Shown here piece by piece: positions 48,214 to 59,866 of a stretch of DNA of 64,000 nucleotides; within the stretch, counting starts at the first letter, position 1; each line of letters begins with the position of its first letter. This DNA is from Pengzhenrongella frigida (GTDB lineage: Bacteria; Actinomycetota; Actinomycetes; Actinomycetales; Cellulomonadaceae). Below the pieces are notes generated by a model. That model saw nothing but the letters and a program-made list of their open reading frames with translations. It ran no database searches and was not told the origin of the DNA. Position numbers and translations under genes: made by a program. The stretch covers positions 89,337 through 153,336 of the forward strand of contig NZ_SDWW01000002.1 of the NCBI RefSeq assembly GCF_004168625.1, given 5' to 3'.

Positions 48214-49613
48214 CCGGCTCGACGAGATACGTGCTGCGGGGGGTCGCCCCGCTCGGTGGCGAACCGACCGACCTGCTGCTCGCCGACGGACGCATCGCCG
48301 CGATCGGCATCGAGGCGGTCACCGACGCGCTCGCCGAGGCCCTGACCTGGGACGTCGCCGTCCCGCTGGTCGAGATCGACGGCGCCGGCCTGGTCGCGCT
48401 GCCCGGGCTGGTGGACCTGCACACGCACCTGCGGGAGCCCGGCCGCGAGGACGCCGAGACGATCGAGTCCGGCACCCGCGCCGCCGCGATGGGCGGATTC
48501 ACCTCCGTGCACGCCATGGCCAACACGACGCCGGTGGCAGACACCGCCGGCGTCGTCGAGCAGGTCTGGCGCCTGGGCCGCGACGCGGGCTGGGTCGACG
48601 TGCACCCGGTCGGCGCCGTGAGCGTCGGGCTGGCCGGCGAGCACCTCGCCGAGCTGGGCGCGATGGCCGCCTCGGCCGCGCAGGTGCGGGTGTTCTCCGA
48701 CGACGGCATGTGCGTCACCGACCCGGTGCTGATGCGCCGCGCGCTGGAGTACGTCAAGGCGTTCGACGGCGTCATCGCGCAGCACTCCCAGGAGACCCGC
48801 CTGACCGCGGGTGCCCAGATGCACGAGGGGATCGTGTCCGCCGAGCTCGGCCTGACCGGCTGGCCGGCGGTCGCCGAGGAGGCGATCATCGCCCGGGACG
48901 TGCTGCTCGCCGAGCACGTCGGCTCCCGCCTGCACGTGTGCCACCTGTCGACGGCCGGGTCGGTGGACCTCATCCGCTGGGCCAAGTCCCGCGGCATCGA
49001 CGTCACCGCCGAGGTCACCCCGCACCACCTGGCCCTCACGGACGACCTCGTGCGCGGCTACGACCCGATCTTCAAGGTGAACCCGCCGCTGCGCACCGCG
49101 GCCGACGTCGAGGCGGTCCGCCAAGGGCTGGCCGACGGCACGATCGACATCGTCGGTACCGACCACGCCCCGCACTCCCGCGAGGACAAGGACTGCGAGT
49201 GGGCGGCCGCCGCGAACGGCATGACCGGCCTCGAGACGGCCCTGAGCATCGTGCAGCAGACCATGGTCGACACCGGCCGCATGACCTGGGCCGACGTCGC
49301 CCGGGTCATGTCGAGCGCGCCGGCGACGATCGGCCGCATCACCGGCGGCGACCGCCCGCAGGGCCGCCCGCTGGCCGTCGGCGAGCCCGCCAACGTCACG
49401 CTGGTGGACCCGGCCGCGCGCTGGACCGTCATCCCCGAGCAGCAGGCCACGGCGAGCGCGAACTCACCGTTCCGCGGGCGCGAGCTGCCCGGCCGGGTCG
49501 TGGCGACGTTCCTGCGGGGACGCGCGACGGTCCTCGACGGGCGGGCCGTCCCGCTGCGATCGGCCGACGGCGCCGGCGCTGCCGTACCCGCCAGCTCCGC
49601 TCGGGGGCTGTAG
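48210..49613 (+). CDS. pyrC: Dihydroorotase
   Basis: A 467-residue amidohydrolase closing carbamoyl-aspartate to dihydroorotate. Metal ligands are in [10 protein letters not shown] (HxH), [14 protein letters not shown] and GTDHAPHS (Asp). The actinobacterial type I form is recognisable from [15 protein letters not shown] and the long C-terminal strand region. GTG 48210 overlaps the pyrB stop, and AAGGA lies ten bases before it. The next gene starts immediately after its stop. Confidence 0.96.
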   Translation: MTGSTRYVLRGVAPLGGEPTDLLLADGRIAAIGIEAVTDALAEALTWDVAVPLVEIDGAGLVALPGLVDLHTHLREPGREDAETIESGTRAAAMGGFTSVHAMANTTPVADTAGVVEQVWRLGRDAGWVDVHPVGAVSVGLAGEHLAELGAMAASAAQVRVFSDDGMCVTDPVLMRRALEYVKAFDGVIAQHSQETRLTAGAQMHEGIVSAELGLTGWPAVAEEAIIARDVLLAEHVGSRLHVCHLSTAGSVDLIRWAKSRGIDVTAEVTPHHLALTDDLVRGYDPIFKVNPPLRTAADVEAVRQGLADGTIDIVGTDHAPHSREDKDCEWAAAANGMTGLETALSIVQQTMVDTGRMTWADVARVMSSAPATIGRITGGDRPQGRPLAVGEPANVTLVDPAARWTVIPEQQATASANSPFRGRELPGRVVATFLRGRATVLDGRAVPLRSADGAGAAVPASSARGL

Positions 49614-50198
49614 ATGTCCCCGACGCAGTCCGCGACCGTCCTCGCGGTCCTCGGCGTGGTCGTGCTGGCCGCGATGCTCGCCGGGTGGCGCCACCGCGTG
49701 ACCCGCAGCGTCGCCGTCGTGCCTGAGCTGCTGCCCGCGCCCGCCGCGGACGACCCGGCGCTCGGGGCCGCGCTGACCGCCCCGATCGACGCGACCTACG
49801 TCTCGACCACCCGCGCCAGCGACTGGCTCGACCGGGTCGCGGCGCACGGCCTCGGGGCGCGCTCGGGCGCCGTCGTGCGGGTGTACGACGCCGGCGTGCT
49901 GATCGAACGCACCGGCGCCCCGGACCTGTACCTGCCCGCGGCCACCGTGCGCGCCGTCGGCACCTCCGCCGGCATCGCCGGCAAGGTCGTCGGTCACGAC
50001 GGCCTGATCGTGCTCACCTGGCAGGCTCCCGGATCCGCCGGGGTCCCGGGCATCGAGCTCACCACCGGTCTGCGCCTGCGACATGCGGCCGACCGACCCC
50101 TGCTGATCGAGGCGGCGGGTGCCCTCGCGGGCCCCGCGCCCGAAGCCCACCTGACGCGCGCCGATGACCTCGGCGCAGGTACTGAAGGAGCGCAATGA
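49614..50198 (+). CDS. Membrane-anchored PH-like protein in the pyr operon
   Basis: A 194-residue protein with one N-terminal helix ([19 protein letters not shown]), then a beta-rich domain ([39 protein letters not shown]) resembling PH-like folds. A gene of this kind is commonly found between pyrC and carA in actinobacteria; its function is unknown to me. It starts directly after the pyrC stop and overlaps carA by four bases (ATGA). The Ala-rich C-terminal tail is probably disordered. Translational coupling suggests a link to pyrimidine synthesis or simply an old operon arrangement. Confidence 0.75.
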   Translation: MSPTQSATVLAVLGVVVLAAMLAGWRHRVTRSVAVVPELLPAPAADDPALGAALTAPIDATYVSTTRASDWLDRVAAHGLGARSGAVVRVYDAGVLIERTGAPDLYLPAATVRAVGTSAGIAGKVVGHDGLIVLTWQAPGSAGVPGIELTTGLRLRHAADRPLLIEAAGALAGPAPEAHLTRADDLGAGTEGAQ

Positions 50199-51394
50199 GC
50201 GACCCGAACGACGCCCTGCTCGTCCTCGAGGACGGCCGCACCTTCGCCGGACGCGCGTACGGAGCCCGCGGCGCCACCGTCGGCGAGATCGTCTTCAACA
50301 CCGGCATGACCGGCTACCAGGAGACGCTCACCGACCCGTCCTACCACCGCCAGATCGTCGTGATGACGGCGCCCCACATCGGCAACACCGGCGTCAACGC
50401 CGACGACGCCGAGTCGGACCGCATCTGGGTCGCCGGCTTCGTCGTGCGCGACCCCGCCCGCCGTGCGTCCAGCTGGCGGGCCACCGGCACGCTCGACGAC
50501 GAGCTCGTCGGTCAGTCCGTCGTGGGCATCTCCGGGATCGACACCCGGGCCCTGACGCGGCACCTGCGCGAGCGCGGCGTGATGCGCGCCGGGGTCTTCT
50601 CCGGCGCCGAGCTCACCCCGGCCGCCGGCGTGCGCCGCCCCGTCGCCGAGCTGCTCGCCGTCGTCGTGGCCGCCCCGGCGATGGCCGGCACCGACCTGGC
50701 CGGCGAGGTCTCCACCGACGCCGCCTACGTCGTGGCCGCGCTCGGGCCCGACGGCGCCCCGCTCGCCACCCCGGTCGCCCGCGTCGCCGCCGTCGACCTC
50801 GGCATCAAGGCGATGACCCCCAAACGCCTGGCCGAGCGCGGCATCGAGGTGCACGTGCTGCCCTCGACCTCGACCATCGGCGACATCGAGGCCCTTGCGC
50901 CCGACGGCGTGTTCTTCTCCAACGGCCCGGGCGACCCGAGCGCGGCCACCCACGAGGTCGCGCTGCTCCGTGAGGTGCTCGACCGGCGGATCCCGTTCTT
51001 CGGCATCTGCTACGGCAACCAGATCCTCGGCCGCGCACTCGGCTACGGCACCTACAAGCTCGCCTACGGGCACCGCGGGGTGAACCAGCCCGTGCTCGAC
51101 CGCGCCACCGGCAAGGTCGAGATCACCGCGCACAACCACGGTTTCGCCGTCGACGCGCCACGCACGGGGGAGTCCGTCGCCCCGCACGACGGCGGTCGCT
51201 ACGGCCGCGTCGTGGTCAGCCACATCGGCCTGAACGACGACGTCGTGGAGGGGCTGCACGCGCTCGACCTGCCGGCGTTCTCGGTGCAGTACCACCCGGA
51301 GGCCGCCGCGGGCCCGCACGACGCCGCCTACCTGTTCGACCGCTTCCTGGATCTCATGACGACCAGCACTTCGACCGCGAAGGACCTCGCCTGA
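50195..51394 (+). CDS. carA: Carbamoyl-phosphate synthase small (glutaminase) subunit
   Basis: A 399-residue subunit that frees ammonia from glutamine for CarB. The N-terminal CarA domain has [17 protein letters not shown]. The class I glutaminase domain has the nucleophile Cys in [11 protein letters not shown], the oxyanion segment FFSNGPGDP, and the His/Glu pair in [13 protein letters not shown]. The length is normal. It overlaps carB by one base (TGATG), giving coupled equimolar synthesis of the two subunits. Confidence 0.97.
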   Translation: MSDPNDALLVLEDGRTFAGRAYGARGATVGEIVFNTGMTGYQETLTDPSYHRQIVVMTAPHIGNTGVNADDAESDRIWVAGFVVRDPARRASSWRATGTLDDELVGQSVVGISGIDTRALTRHLRERGVMRAGVFSGAELTPAAGVRRPVAELLAVVVAAPAMAGTDLAGEVSTDAAYVVAALGPDGAPLATPVARVAAVDLGIKAMTPKRLAERGIEVHVLPSTSTIGDIEALAPDGVFFSNGPGDPSAATHEVALLREVLDRRIPFFGICYGNQILGRALGYGTYKLAYGHRGVNQPVLDRATGKVEITAHNHGFAVDAPRTGESVAPHDGGRYGRVVVSHIGLNDDVVEGLHALDLPAFSVQYHPEAAAGPHDAAYLFDRFLDLMTTSTSTAKDLA

Positions 51395-54300
51395 TGCCCC
51401 GCCGCACCGACATCGCCAGCGTCCTCGTGATCGGCTCCGGACCGATCGTGATCGGCCAGGCCGCGGAGTTCGACTACTCCGGGACCCAGGCCTGCCGCGT
51501 CCTGCGCGACGAGGGCCTGCGCGTGATCCTGGTGAACTCGAACCCGGCCACGATCATGACCGACCCCGAGTTCGCCGATGCCACGTACATCGAGCCGATC
51601 ACCACCGAGGTGCTCACCTCGATCATCGCCAAGGAGCGCCCGGACGCGCTGCTGCCGACGCTCGGCGGGCAGACCGCGCTGAACGCCGCGATCGCGCTCG
51701 ACGAGGCCGGCGTGCTGGCCGAGTACGGCGTGGAGCTGATCGGCGCCAACATCCGCGCGATCAACCTCGCCGAGGACCGCCAGCTGTTCAAGGGCGTCGT
51801 CGAGCGCTGCGGCGCCGAGGTCGCGACCTCGATGATCGCGCACACCCTTGACGCGTGCCTCGAGGCCGCCGGTGTGCTCGGCTACCCCGTCGTGGTGCGC
51901 CCGTCGTTCACCATGGGCGGGCTCGGCTCCGGGATCGCGTACGACGAGGCCGACCTGCGCCAGATCGCGGGCCAGGGCCTGCACTACTCGCCGACCACCG
52001 AGGTGCTCCTGGAGGAGTCGATCCTCGGCTGGAAGGAGTACGAGCTCGAGCTCATGCGCGACCGCGCCGACAACGTCGTGGTCGTCTGCTCGATCGAGAA
52101 CGTCGACCCGGTCGGCGTGCACACCGGCGACTCGGTCACGGTCGCGCCCGCGCTGACCCTGACCGACCGTGAGTTCCAGCGGCTGCGCGACATCTCGATC
52201 GCGGTCATCCGCGAGGTCGGCGTGGACACCGGCGGCTGCAACATCCAGTTCGCGGTGCACCCGGACACCGGCCGCATCGTCGTGATCGAGATGAACCCGC
52301 GGGTCTCGCGCTCATCGGCGCTGGCCAGCAAGGCGACCGGGTTCCCGATCGCGAAGATCGCCGCGCGCCTGGCCGTCGGCTACACCCTCGACGAGATCCC
52401 CAACGACATCACCGGGTCCACCCCGGCGTCGTTCGAGCCGACCCTCGACTACGTCGTGGTGAAGGTGCCGCGGTTCGCGTTCGAGAAGTTCCCCGCGGCC
52501 GACGACACGCTCACCACGACGATGAAGAGCGTCGGCGAGGCGATGGCCATGGGCCGCAACTTCTCCGAGGCGCTCGGCAAGGCCATGCGGTCGATCGACA
52601 AGAAGGGCTCCGTCTTCTCCTGGGACGGCGCGCCGCTCACCGGCGAGCCGCTGGCCGCGCTGGTCGCCACGATCTCCCGGCCGACCGAGCACCGGCTGAT
52701 CGACGTCCAGCAGGTGCTGTGGGCCGGGGTCTCGCTCGAGGACGTGTACGCCGCCACCGGCATCGACCCGTGGTTCCTGGACCAGATCCAGCTGATCAAC
52801 GAGGTCGCCGCCGAGACGGCCACCGCGCGCGAGCTGACCCGTGAGGTGCTCATCCACGCCAAGCGGCACGGCCTGTCCGACGTGCAGATCGCGCAGGTGC
52901 GCGGGATGAGCGAGGACGCCGTCCGGCTGACCCGGCACGTGCTGCACGTGCGCCCGGTGTTCAAGACGGTCGACACCTGCGCGGCCGAGTTCGCCGCGAG
53001 CACGCCGTACCACTACTCGGCCTACGACGAGGAGTCCGAGGTGTCCCCGCGCACCCGCCCGGCGATCCTCATCCTCGGCTCGGGCCCCAACCGCATCGGG
53101 CAGGGCATCGAGTTCGACTACTCGTGCGTGCACGCCGCGCTCGCCCTGCGCGGCGAGTTCGAGACCGTGATGGTCAACTGCAACCCCGAGACCGTCTCGA
53201 CCGACTACGACACCTCCGACCGGCTGTACTTCGAACCGCTCACGTTCGAGGACGTGCTCGAGGTCTACCAGGCCGAGCTCGCCGCCGGTCCGGTGGCCGG
53301 CATCATCGTGCAGCTCGGCGGGCAGACGCCCCTGTCGCTCGCCCAGCGCCTGGCCGACGCCGGCCTGCCGATCCTGGGCACCACCCCGGAGGCGATCGAC
53401 TCCGCCGAAGACCGCGGCGTGTTCGGCAAGGTGCTCGCCGACGCCGGCCTGCCCGCACCCGCGTTCGGCGTCGCGACCACCCCCGAGCAGGCCCTCGAGG
53501 TCGCCACCTCGATCGGGTACCCGGTCCTGGTGCGTCCGTCGTACGTGCTCGGCGGGCGGGGCATGGAGATCGTCTACTCGGACGGCCAGCTGGCCCACTA
53601 CGTCGGGCGTGCGTTCGACGAGGCGCACGGCGCCCCGGCCGGGTCCACCGCTCCGCTGCTGATCGACCGGTTCCTCGACGACGCGATCGAGATCGACGTC
53701 GACGCGCTGTTCGACGGCACGGAGATGTTCCTCGGTGGCGTGATGGAGCACATCGAGGAGGCCGGGATCCACTCCGGCGACTCGGCCTGCGTGCTGCCGC
53801 CGGTGACCCTGTCGAACACCGAGCTCGCGCGCATCCGCCGCTCGACCGAGGCGATCGGGCGGGGTGTCGGTGTGCTCGGCCTGCTCAACGTGCAGTTCGC
53901 GCTGGTCAGCGACGTGCTGTACGTGCTGGAGGCCAACCCGCGCGCGTCCCGGACCGTGCCGTTCGTCTCCAAGGCGACCGGCGTCTCGCTCGCCAAGGCC
54001 GCGGCCCTGGTGATGGCCGGCCACACGATCGCGGACCTGCGCGCATCCGGCGTGCTGCCGATGGTCGACGGCGGTCTGCTCGACCTGGACGCGCCCATCG
54101 CCGTCAAGGAGGCCGTGCTGCCGTTCAAGCGGTTCCGCACCGCCGACGGCATGGTCGTGGACACGGTGCTCGGCCCGGAGATGAAGTCGACCGGTGAGGT
54201 GATGGGGTTCGACGTCGACTTCCCGACGGCGTTCGCCAAGTCTCAGGCCGCGGCGTACGGCGGGCTGCCGCTGTCGGGCACGGTTTTCATCTCCGTGGCC

Positions 54301-54774
54301 GACCGGGACAAGCGAGCGATCGTGTTCCCGATCAAGCGGCTCGTCGAGCTCGGCTTCCAGATCCTGGCGACCGAGGGCACCTCCGGCGTGCTGCGCCGCA
54401 GCGGGATCCCGTCCCGGATCGTGCGCAAGCACTCCTCGGGCCGTGGGCCGGACGGCGAGCCGACCATCGTCGACCTCATCCGGGCCGGCGAGGTCGACAT
54501 GGTGGTCAACACCCCGTCGGGCCAGGGCGCGCGCATCGACGGCTACGAGATCCGGACCGCCACGACGGCCGCCGACAAGGCGATCGTCACCACGGTCCAG
54601 CAGCTCGGTGCCGCGGTGCAGGGGATCGAGGCCGAGCTGGCCGGCCCGTTCAGCGTCAAGAGCCTGCAGGAGCACGACGCCGACGCCGCCGTCCGGCGGG
54701 CCGCGCTGGCCGCGACCGCCAGTGCTACCGCCGCCACCGCCACCGCCACCGCGGCCGCCGGTGCGAGCGCATGA
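51394..54774 (+). CDS. carB: Carbamoyl-phosphate synthase large subunit
   Basis: A 1126-residue enzyme made of two homologous halves, each with a pre-ATP-grasp and ATP-grasp domain. First-half markers are [21 protein letters not shown] and [17 protein letters not shown]; second-half ones are [20 protein letters not shown] and [17 protein letters not shown]. The last about 130 residues are an MGS-like domain for allosteric control, ending in an Ala/Thr-rich low-complexity tail (about 54713-54770). It supplies carbamoyl phosphate for pyrimidines and arginine. Confidence 0.97.
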   Translation: MPRRTDIASVLVIGSGPIVIGQAAEFDYSGTQACRVLRDEGLRVILVNSNPATIMTDPEFADATYIEPITTEVLTSIIAKERPDALLPTLGGQTALNAAIALDEAGVLAEYGVELIGANIRAINLAEDRQLFKGVVERCGAEVATSMIAHTLDACLEAAGVLGYPVVVRPSFTMGGLGSGIAYDEADLRQIAGQGLHYSPTTEVLLEESILGWKEYELELMRDRADNVVVVCSIENVDPVGVHTGDSVTVAPALTLTDREFQRLRDISIAVIREVGVDTGGCNIQFAVHPDTGRIVVIEMNPRVSRSSALASKATGFPIAKIAARLAVGYTLDEIPNDITGSTPASFEPTLDYVVVKVPRFAFEKFPAADDTLTTTMKSVGEAMAMGRNFSEALGKAMRSIDKKGSVFSWDGAPLTGEPLAALVATISRPTEHRLIDVQQVLWAGVSLEDVYAATGIDPWFLDQIQLINEVAAETATARELTREVLIHAKRHGLSDVQIAQVRGMSEDAVRLTRHVLHVRPVFKTVDTCAAEFAASTPYHYSAYDEESEVSPRTRPAILILGSGPNRIGQGIEFDYSCVHAALALRGEFETVMVNCNPETVSTDYDTSDRLYFEPLTFEDVLEVYQAELAAGPVAGIIVQLGGQTPLSLAQRLADAGLPILGTTPEAIDSAEDRGVFGKVLADAGLPAPAFGVATTPEQALEVATSIGYPVLVRPSYVLGGRGMEIVYSDGQLAHYVGRAFDEAHGAPAGSTAPLLIDRFLDDAIEIDVDALFDGTEMFLGGVMEHIEEAGIHSGDSACVLPPVTLSNTELARIRRSTEAIGRGVGVLGLLNVQFALVSDVLYVLEANPRASRTVPFVSKATGVSLAKAAALVMAGHTIADLRASGVLPMVDGGLLDLDAPIAVKEAVLPFKRFRTADGMVVDTVLGPEMKSTGEVMGFDVDFPTAFAKSQAAAYGGLPLSGTVFISVADRDKRAIVFPIKRLVELGFQILATEGTSGVLRRSGIPSRIVRKHSSGRGPDGEPTIVDLIRAGEVDMVVNTPSGQGARIDGYEIRTATTAADKAIVTTVQQLGAAVQGIEAELAGPFSVKSLQEHDADAAVRRAALAATASATAATATATAAAGASA

Positions 54775-54808
54775 CGATGGCCATGATCGGCACGACTGGA
54801 GCTGCCGC

Positions 54809-55837
54809 GTGAGCGGCCGCGCGGAACGTCCCGGTTCCGGTGGGGCGCTCCGGCCGTTCGGGGCCCGTCTGGACGCCGCGATGGACCTGTACGGGCCGCT
54901 GTGCGTCGGCCTCGACCCGCACCCGGGCCTGCTGGTGGCCTGGGGGCTGACCGACGACGCCGCCGGGCTGCGCGAGTTCGCGCGGCGCGTGCTGGACGCC
55001 GTCGGCGGTCGGGTCGCCGCGATCAAGCCGCAGTCCGCGCTGTTCGAGCGCCACGGGTCGGCCGGGGTCGCCGTGCTCGAGGAGATCGTCGCCGCGGGTC
55101 GCGAGGCGGGCACGCTCGTGATCGTCGACGCGAAGCGCGGCGACATCGGCTCGACCATGGCGGCCTACGCCGACGCGTACCTGCGCGACGGTTCCCCGCT
55201 CGCCGGCGACGCGCTGACGGTGTCGCCGTTCCTCGGGTTCGGCTCCCTCGCCCCGGCAATCGACACCGCACTCGCCACCGGCCGCGGCCTGTTCGTCCTC
55301 GCCCTGACCTCCAACCCCGAAGGCGCCTCGGTCCAGCACGCCCTGACCCCACCCGCCCTGCACCCACCGGCCACCCAGACCCCACCCGCCCCGACCCCAC
55401 CCGCACCCCAGTCGCCGAGTGCGGGCGTTTCGTCCCTGCAGGCGGGCTCGCAGGAACCGATCGACCGCACTCGGCGGGCGGCGCAGGGGCGGAGCGTGGC
55501 GGGGGTGATCGCGGACGCTGCCGGTGTGCTCAATGCTGCTGAGCTCGGCGCTCGCGGGGGGACGCTCGGGTCGATCGGGCTGGTCGTCGGCGCGACGATC
55601 GGGGACGCCGCGGTGCGGCTCGGGATCGACCTCGCGGCCGTGCGCGGACCGCTGCTCGCCCCCGGCGTCGGGGCGCAGGGGGCGGGTCCGGACGAGCTCG
55701 CGGCCGTGTTCGGCAGCGCGCGGCGGGCCGTGCTCGCCTCCTCCTCGCGGGCCGTCCTGGCCGCCGGGCCCGATGTCGCGAACCTCCGCGCGGCCGCCCG
55801 ACGCGCGGCCGACGACGCGAGTGCTGCGCTGCGCTGA
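54809..55837 (+). CDS. pyrF: Orotidine 5'-phosphate decarboxylase
   Basis: A 342-residue decarboxylase of the actinobacterial (type 2) kind, making UMP. Visible are LCVGLDPHP, IKPQSALFERHG and the catalytic LVIVDAKRGDIGSTMAAYA (Asp-Lys...Asp). LTSNPEG and the C-terminal LLAPGVGAQGAGPDEL phosphate loop follow. Between LTSNPEGASVQHA and GRSVAGVIAD is a roughly 45-residue insertion, first Pro/Thr-rich and then encoded by a palindrome (55414-55475); it lengthens the protein beyond the usual 270-285. It is in frame and does not touch catalytic motifs. GTG 54809 is chosen; it is 35 bases after carB. Confidence 0.93.
   Translation: MSGRAERPGSGGALRPFGARLDAAMDLYGPLCVGLDPHPGLLVAWGLTDDAAGLREFARRVLDAVGGRVAAIKPQSALFERHGSAGVAVLEEIVAAGREAGTLVIVDAKRGDIGSTMAAYADAYLRDGSPLAGDALTVSPFLGFGSLAPAIDTALATGRGLFVLALTSNPEGASVQHALTPPALHPPATQTPPAPTPPAPQSPSAGVSSLQAGSQEPIDRTRRAAQGRSVAGVIADAAGVLNAAELGARGGTLGSIGLVVGATIGDAAVRLGIDLAAVRGPLLAPGVGAQGAGPDELAAVFGSARRAVLASSSRAVLAAGPDVANLRAAARRAADDASAALR
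55414..55475. repeat. 62-bp palindromic element inside pyrF
   Basis: Outer arms GCCGAGTGCGG (55414-55424) and CCGCACTCGGC (55465-55475) are exact complements; inner arms 55432-55439 and 55450-55457 pair with one mismatch. It is in frame and adjoins the Pro-rich repeat. It resembles a small dispersed palindromic (REP-like) element; I see only one copy here. Confidence 0.75.
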
Positions 55838-55927
55838 GATACTGGGTGGTCGGCGTTGCCTCACAGCACGCGGATCGCTAGGTTCATTGCACGTTCTGAC
55901 CCCCTTAGACGATGAGGTGACTTGTCC

Positions 55928-56239
55928 GTGGCCCTCCCGCCGCTCACCCCCGAACAACGTGCTTCCGCGCTCCTCAAGGCCACCGCAGCGCGGCAGGCCC
56001 GGGCCGAAGTGAAGAACCGCTTGAAGTTCTCCCAAGGAACCCTCTCCGACGTCATCGCTCAGGGCCAGCAGGATGACGTCATCGGCAAGCTCAAGGTGGT
56101 CGCGCTGCTCGAGTCTTTGCCGGGGGTCGGCAAGGTCAAGGCGCGCGCCATCATGACCGAGGTCGGGATCTCCGAGACCCGTCGGGTCCGCGGCCTGGGC
56201 CCGCACCAGGTCAAGGCTCTCGTCGAGCGGTTCGGCTGA
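55928..56239 (+). CDS. mihF: Integration host factor, actinobacterial type
   Basis: A 103-residue basic nucleoid protein of the mycobacterial/streptomycete IHF family, unrelated to HU-type IHF. It starts MALPPLTPEQRASAL and ends in a helix-hairpin region, VVALLESLPGVGKVKARAIMTEVGI, followed by RRVRGLGPHQVKALVERFG. It binds and bends DNA. GTG 55928 is preferred since GAGGTGA lies seven bases before it; a TTG two codons earlier would be only one base away. Gene order mihF, gmk, rpoZ is typical of actinobacteria. Downstream, GGCTGAGC (56234-56241) and GCTCAGCC (56262-56269) could form a weak stem. Confidence 0.95.
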   Translation: MALPPLTPEQRASALLKATAARQARAEVKNRLKFSQGTLSDVIAQGQQDDVIGKLKVVALLESLPGVGKVKARAIMTEVGISETRRVRGLGPHQVKALVERFG

Positions 56240-56371
56240 GCTCCCACCCCTGAACGCAACTGCTCAGCCCACCCGCTGAGCTCCTGACCGCCTGAACCCG
56301 GCGGCCAGCTCGTGCGCACCGTCGTGCGCGCCCGCCCGCACGTCGATCTCCTCAGGAGCACCGCCCCACCC

Positions 56372-56941
56372 ATGACGCCGACGCCAGCCCGGCTTACCGT
56401 TCTCGCCGGACCGACCGCCGTCGGCAAGGGGACCGTCTCCGCCGACATCCGTGCACGCCATCCCGAGGTGTGGCTCTCGGTGTCCGCCACCACCCGGCCC
56501 GCGCGGCCCGGTGAGATCGACGGGGTGCACTACCACTTCGTGACCGAGGAGGCCTTCGACCGGATGGTCGAGGGCGGCGAGCTGCTCGAGTGGGCGCGCG
56601 TGCACGGCCTCAACCGGTACGGCACGCCCCGGGCGCCGGTCGAGCAGCGCCTCGCGGCGGGGGAGGCGGCGCTGCTGGAGATCGACCTGCAGGGTGCGCG
56701 CCAGGTCCGCCAGACCATGCCCGACGCGCGGTTCGTGTTCCTCGCCCCGCCGTCCTGGGAGGAGCTCGAGCGCCGGCTGGTCGGCCGCGGCACGGAGGAC
56801 GCCGAGGAACGCGAGCGACGTCTGCGCACCGCGCGGATCGAGCTCGCGGCCGAGCCGGAGTTCGACGTCGTGATCGTCAACGACGACGTGCGACGGGCCA
56901 CGGATGAGCTCATCCGGGTCATGGGCCTCGTGAACCGGTAG
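56372..56941 (+). CDS. gmk: Guanylate kinase
   Basis: A 189-residue kinase converting GMP to GDP. The P-loop is [12 protein letters not shown], and the GMP-binding segments are [22 protein letters not shown] and [18 protein letters not shown]. The lid/helix region ends with [13 protein letters not shown]. The ATG at 56372 gives the usual N-terminal length; an upstream in-frame GTG adds 20 non-conserved residues. It precedes rpoZ by 94 bases. Confidence 0.96.
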   Translation: MTPTPARLTVLAGPTAVGKGTVSADIRARHPEVWLSVSATTRPARPGEIDGVHYHFVTEEAFDRMVEGGELLEWARVHGLNRYGTPRAPVEQRLAAGEAALLEIDLQGARQVRQTMPDARFVFLAPPSWEELERRLVGRGTEDAEERERRLRTARIELAAEPEFDVVIVNDDVRRATDELIRVMGLVNR

Positions 56942-57035
56942 AGTAGGTCGCTGGTCCTTGCCAGGACGTTCGAAATCTCTTGCTCGAAACGCACGCATCA
57001 CGAAACTCACGCACCACGAAACACCAGGAGCCCAT

Positions 57036-57299
57036 GTGTCCGGAACAGTCGCCGCTCCGATCGGCATCACCGACCCGCCCATCGACAAGCTGCTCGAGAA
57101 GGCCGACTCCAAGTACGCCCTGGTCATCTACGCCGCCAAGCGCGCGCGTCAGATCAACGCCTACTACTCCCAGCTCAACGAGGGCCTGCTCGAGTACGTC
57201 GGCCCGCTCGTCGAGACCCGCCCGCAGGAGAAGCCGTTGTCGATCGCGATGCGCGAGATCAACGAGGGCCTGCTGACGATCACCCCGACCGACTCCTGA
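57036..57299 (+). CDS. rpoZ: RNA polymerase omega subunit
   Basis: An 87-residue subunit that helps assemble the polymerase beta' chain. The conserved [26 protein letters not shown] is present, followed by a short region typical of actinobacteria ([23 protein letters not shown]). The GTG at 57036 lies five bases after AGGAG. An ATG two bases earlier is in another frame. The length is near the family's. Confidence 0.95.
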   Translation: MSGTVAAPIGITDPPIDKLLEKADSKYALVIYAAKRARQINAYYSQLNEGLLEYVGPLVETRPQEKPLSIAMREINEGLLTITPTDS

Positions 57300-57323
57300 T
57301 CTAGCGCCGTCGGGGGCCGCGAC

Positions 57324-58523
57324 GTGCAGATCGTCCTGGGCGTTGCCGGCGGCATCGCCGCCTACAAGGCGGTCCTGCTGCTGCGGCTGCTGCGCGAGGC
57401 CGGGCACGACGTGCGCGTCGTGCCGACCCGCGCGGCCCTCGAGTTCGTCGGGCGTCCCACCTGGGAGGCGTTGTCCGGTCAGTCCGCCACGCCCGAGGTG
57501 TTCGACGACGTCGCGCACGTCCCGCACGTGGCGCTCGGCCAGCACGCCGACCTCGTGATCGTGGCACCGGCCACCGCTGACCTGCTCGCGCGCGCCGCGG
57601 CCGGCCGGGCGGACGACCTGCTGACCTCCACGCTGCTCACGGCGCGTTGCCCGGTGCTGATGGCGCCGGCTATGCACACCGAGATGTGGGACCACCCCGC
57701 CACGCGCGCGAACGTGGCGACGTTGCGCGCACGGGGCGTGCACGTGCTCGACCCCGCGTCCGGCCGGCTGACCGGCGCGGACACCGGTCCCGGTCGGCTC
57801 CCCGAGCCGGACCAGATCGCGGCCGCCGCGCTCGCCCTCGTCGCGCCCCCGCGACCGCAGGACCTCGCCGGCCGCCATGTCGTGATCTCGGCCGGGGGCA
57901 CCCGCGAGCCGCTCGACCCCGTGCGCTACCTCGGCAATCGGTCCTCCGGCCGGCAGGGGTACGCCCTGGCCCGCACCGCGCGTGATCGCGGAGCCCGGGT
58001 CACCGTGGTGGCCGCCAACGTGAGCCTCGACGACCCGGCCGGGGTCGACGTCGTCGAAGTGGAGACCACCGACCAGCTGCGCACCGCCGTGCGGGCCGCA
58101 GCCCGGACGGCGGACGTCGTCGTGATGGCGGCCGCTGTGGCCGACTTCCGACCCGTCGCCGCCGCCGGCCACAAGGTCAAGAAGCGCAGCGACGGCGTCG
58201 TCGACCCGATCCTGCTCGAGGCGAACCCCGACATCCTCGCCGAGCTCACCGCCGAGAGGCTGCGTCCGGGCCAGGTGATCGTGGGCTTCGCCGCCGAGAC
58301 CGGGGACGAGCACACCACCGTGCTGGAGTACGGGCGAGCCAAGGCCCGGCGCAAGGGCGCCGACCTGCTCGCCGTGAACGCCGTCGGCCACGGGCTCGCG
58401 TTCGGCACGACCGACAACGCCGTGACGATCCTCGATCGGCACGGCGACGTGCTGGGCGCCGCCGTCGGGTCGAAGGACGAGGTGGCCGACGCCCTCTGGG
58501 ACGAGGTCTGCCGGCTCGGATAA
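57324..58523 (+). CDS. coaBC: Bifunctional phosphopantothenoylcysteine decarboxylase/synthetase
   Basis: A 399-residue fusion for coenzyme A synthesis. The CoaC part (1-190) is a flavoprotein, with [18 protein letters not shown], the [23 protein letters not shown] region and [14 protein letters not shown]. The CoaB part (from about 190) has [27 protein letters not shown], the nucleotide-binding [12 protein letters not shown], and KKRSD...LEANPDIL. Start GTG 57324 follows rpoZ by 24 bases. The gene order gmk, rpoZ, coaBC, metK is standard for the phylum. Confidence 0.96.
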   Translation: MQIVLGVAGGIAAYKAVLLLRLLREAGHDVRVVPTRAALEFVGRPTWEALSGQSATPEVFDDVAHVPHVALGQHADLVIVAPATADLLARAAAGRADDLLTSTLLTARCPVLMAPAMHTEMWDHPATRANVATLRARGVHVLDPASGRLTGADTGPGRLPEPDQIAAAALALVAPPRPQDLAGRHVVISAGGTREPLDPVRYLGNRSSGRQGYALARTARDRGARVTVVAANVSLDDPAGVDVVEVETTDQLRTAVRAAARTADVVVMAAAVADFRPVAAAGHKVKKRSDGVVDPILLEANPDILAELTAERLRPGQVIVGFAAETGDEHTTVLEYGRAKARRKGADLLAVNAVGHGLAFGTTDNAVTILDRHGDVLGAAVGSKDEVADALWDEVCRLG

Positions 58524-58550
58524 CCCGACCGCCCGGCCGTACCTCACCAC

Positions 58551-58556
58551 TACTGT
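58551..58556 (+). promoter_or_regulatory. Candidate -10 element of metK (leaderless)
   Basis: TACTGT ends seven bases before ATG 58564; no Shine-Dalgarno lies between. It supports ATG 58564 over GTG 58555, which would overlap this element. Confidence 0.45.
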
Positions 58557-58563
58557 GGTCCCC

Positions 58564-59769
58564 ATGACCGCTTCTGATCTCCGCCAGTTCACGTCCGAAT
58601 CCGTGACCGAGGGGCACCCCGACAAGGTGTGCGACCAGATCTCGGACGCCATCCTCGACGCCCTGCTCGAGCAGGATCCGGCCGCGCGCGTGGCCGTCGA
58701 GACGATGGTCACCACCGGCCTCGTGCACGTCGCCGGTGAGGTCACCACGAGCGCGTACGTCGAGATCCCGCAGGTGGTCCGCCAGGTCGTCCGTGCGATC
58801 GGCTACACCTCCTCGAGCATCGGGTTCGACGGCGACTCGTGCGGCGTCTCGGTGTCGATCGGCGCGCAGTCGCCGGACATCGCGCAGGGCGTCGACAAGG
58901 CCTGGGAGCTGCGCCACGACGCGAGCCACACGTTCACCGACCCGCTGGACGCCCAGGGCGCCGGCGACCAGGGCCTGATGTTCGGCTACGCGAGCGACGA
59001 GACGCCGTCCCTGCTGCCGCTGCCGATCTGGCTCGCGCACCGCCTCGCCGAGCGCCTCGCGCTGGTCCGCAAGGAGGGGATCGTCTCCGGGCTGCGCCCC
59101 GACGGCAAGACCCAGGTGACGATCGGGTACGACGGCGACCGCCCCGTGCGCCTGGAGACGCTCGTGCTGTCGACCCAGCACGATCCCGACATCCAGCTGG
59201 ACCTCCTGCTGCCGGAGATCGCCGAGCACGTGGTCAAGCCCGTGCTCGCGCTGGTCGACTTCGACACCAGCAACCACGAGCTGCTCGTGAACCCGACCGG
59301 CACGTTCGTCGTCGGCGGACCGCAGGGCGATGCCGGGCTGACCGGCCGCAAGATCATCGTCGACACCTACGGCGGCATGGCGCGCCACGGCGGCGGCGCG
59401 TTCTCCGGCAAGGACCCGTCCAAGGTGGACCGCTCGGGTGCGTACGCGATGCGGTGGGTGGCCAAGAACGTGGTCGCGGCCGGGTACGCGCGCCGCTGCG
59501 AGGTCCAGGTCGCCTACGCGATCGGACGCGCGCACCCCGTCGGGCTGTACGTCGAGACCTTCGGCACCGAGACGGTGCCGCTGGCCCGCCTGACGGCCGC
59601 GATCCGCGAGGTGTTCGACCTGCGGCCGGCGGCGATCATCCGCGACCTCGACCTGCTGCGCCCGATCTACCAGCGCACGGCCGCGTACGGCCACTTCGGC
59701 CGCGAGCTGCCGGACTTCACCTGGGAGCGGAGCGACCGGGTGGAAGACCTGCGGTCCCAGCTCTCCTGA
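58564..59769 (+). CDS. metK: S-adenosylmethionine synthase
   Basis: A 401-residue enzyme making AdoMet from methionine and ATP. Signatures are [68 protein letters not shown] (split across 59345-59445) and [17 protein letters not shown]. The length is typical. ATG 58564 is chosen because a -10-like element lies just before it. The 97-base gap to priA holds only GC-rich sequence with repeated CGGCCGCGG. Confidence 0.97.
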   Translation: MTASDLRQFTSESVTEGHPDKVCDQISDAILDALLEQDPAARVAVETMVTTGLVHVAGEVTTSAYVEIPQVVRQVVRAIGYTSSSIGFDGDSCGVSVSIGAQSPDIAQGVDKAWELRHDASHTFTDPLDAQGAGDQGLMFGYASDETPSLLPLPIWLAHRLAERLALVRKEGIVSGLRPDGKTQVTIGYDGDRPVRLETLVLSTQHDPDIQLDLLLPEIAEHVVKPVLALVDFDTSNHELLVNPTGTFVVGGPQGDAGLTGRKIIVDTYGGMARHGGGAFSGKDPSKVDRSGAYAMRWVAKNVVAAGYARRCEVQVAYAIGRAHPVGLYVETFGTETVPLARLTAAIREVFDLRPAAIIRDLDLLRPIYQRTAAYGHFGRELPDFTWERSDRVEDLRSQLS

Positions 59770-59866
59770 CCCGGTCGGCTGGCGCGGCCTCGGCCGCGGG
59801 TTCGTCCTGCGCGGCCGCGGGGTTCGCTGCCGCTGCCGGCGTGCGGTGTCGGTGCGGCGTGGTGGG

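Noticed and set aside
52312..55158. A 948-codon minus-strand open frame opposite carB
   Set aside because: Same reason: carB motifs are intact and the opposite frame is low-complexity.
57034..57276. ATG 57034 as a start two bases before the rpoZ GTG
   Set aside because: It is in another frame giving an Arg/Ser-rich product; omega residues follow only from GTG 57036.
59770..59866. GC-rich repeats after metK as a terminator
   Set aside because: The CGGCCGCGG copies are direct repeats with only short local complementarity and no T-rich tail.
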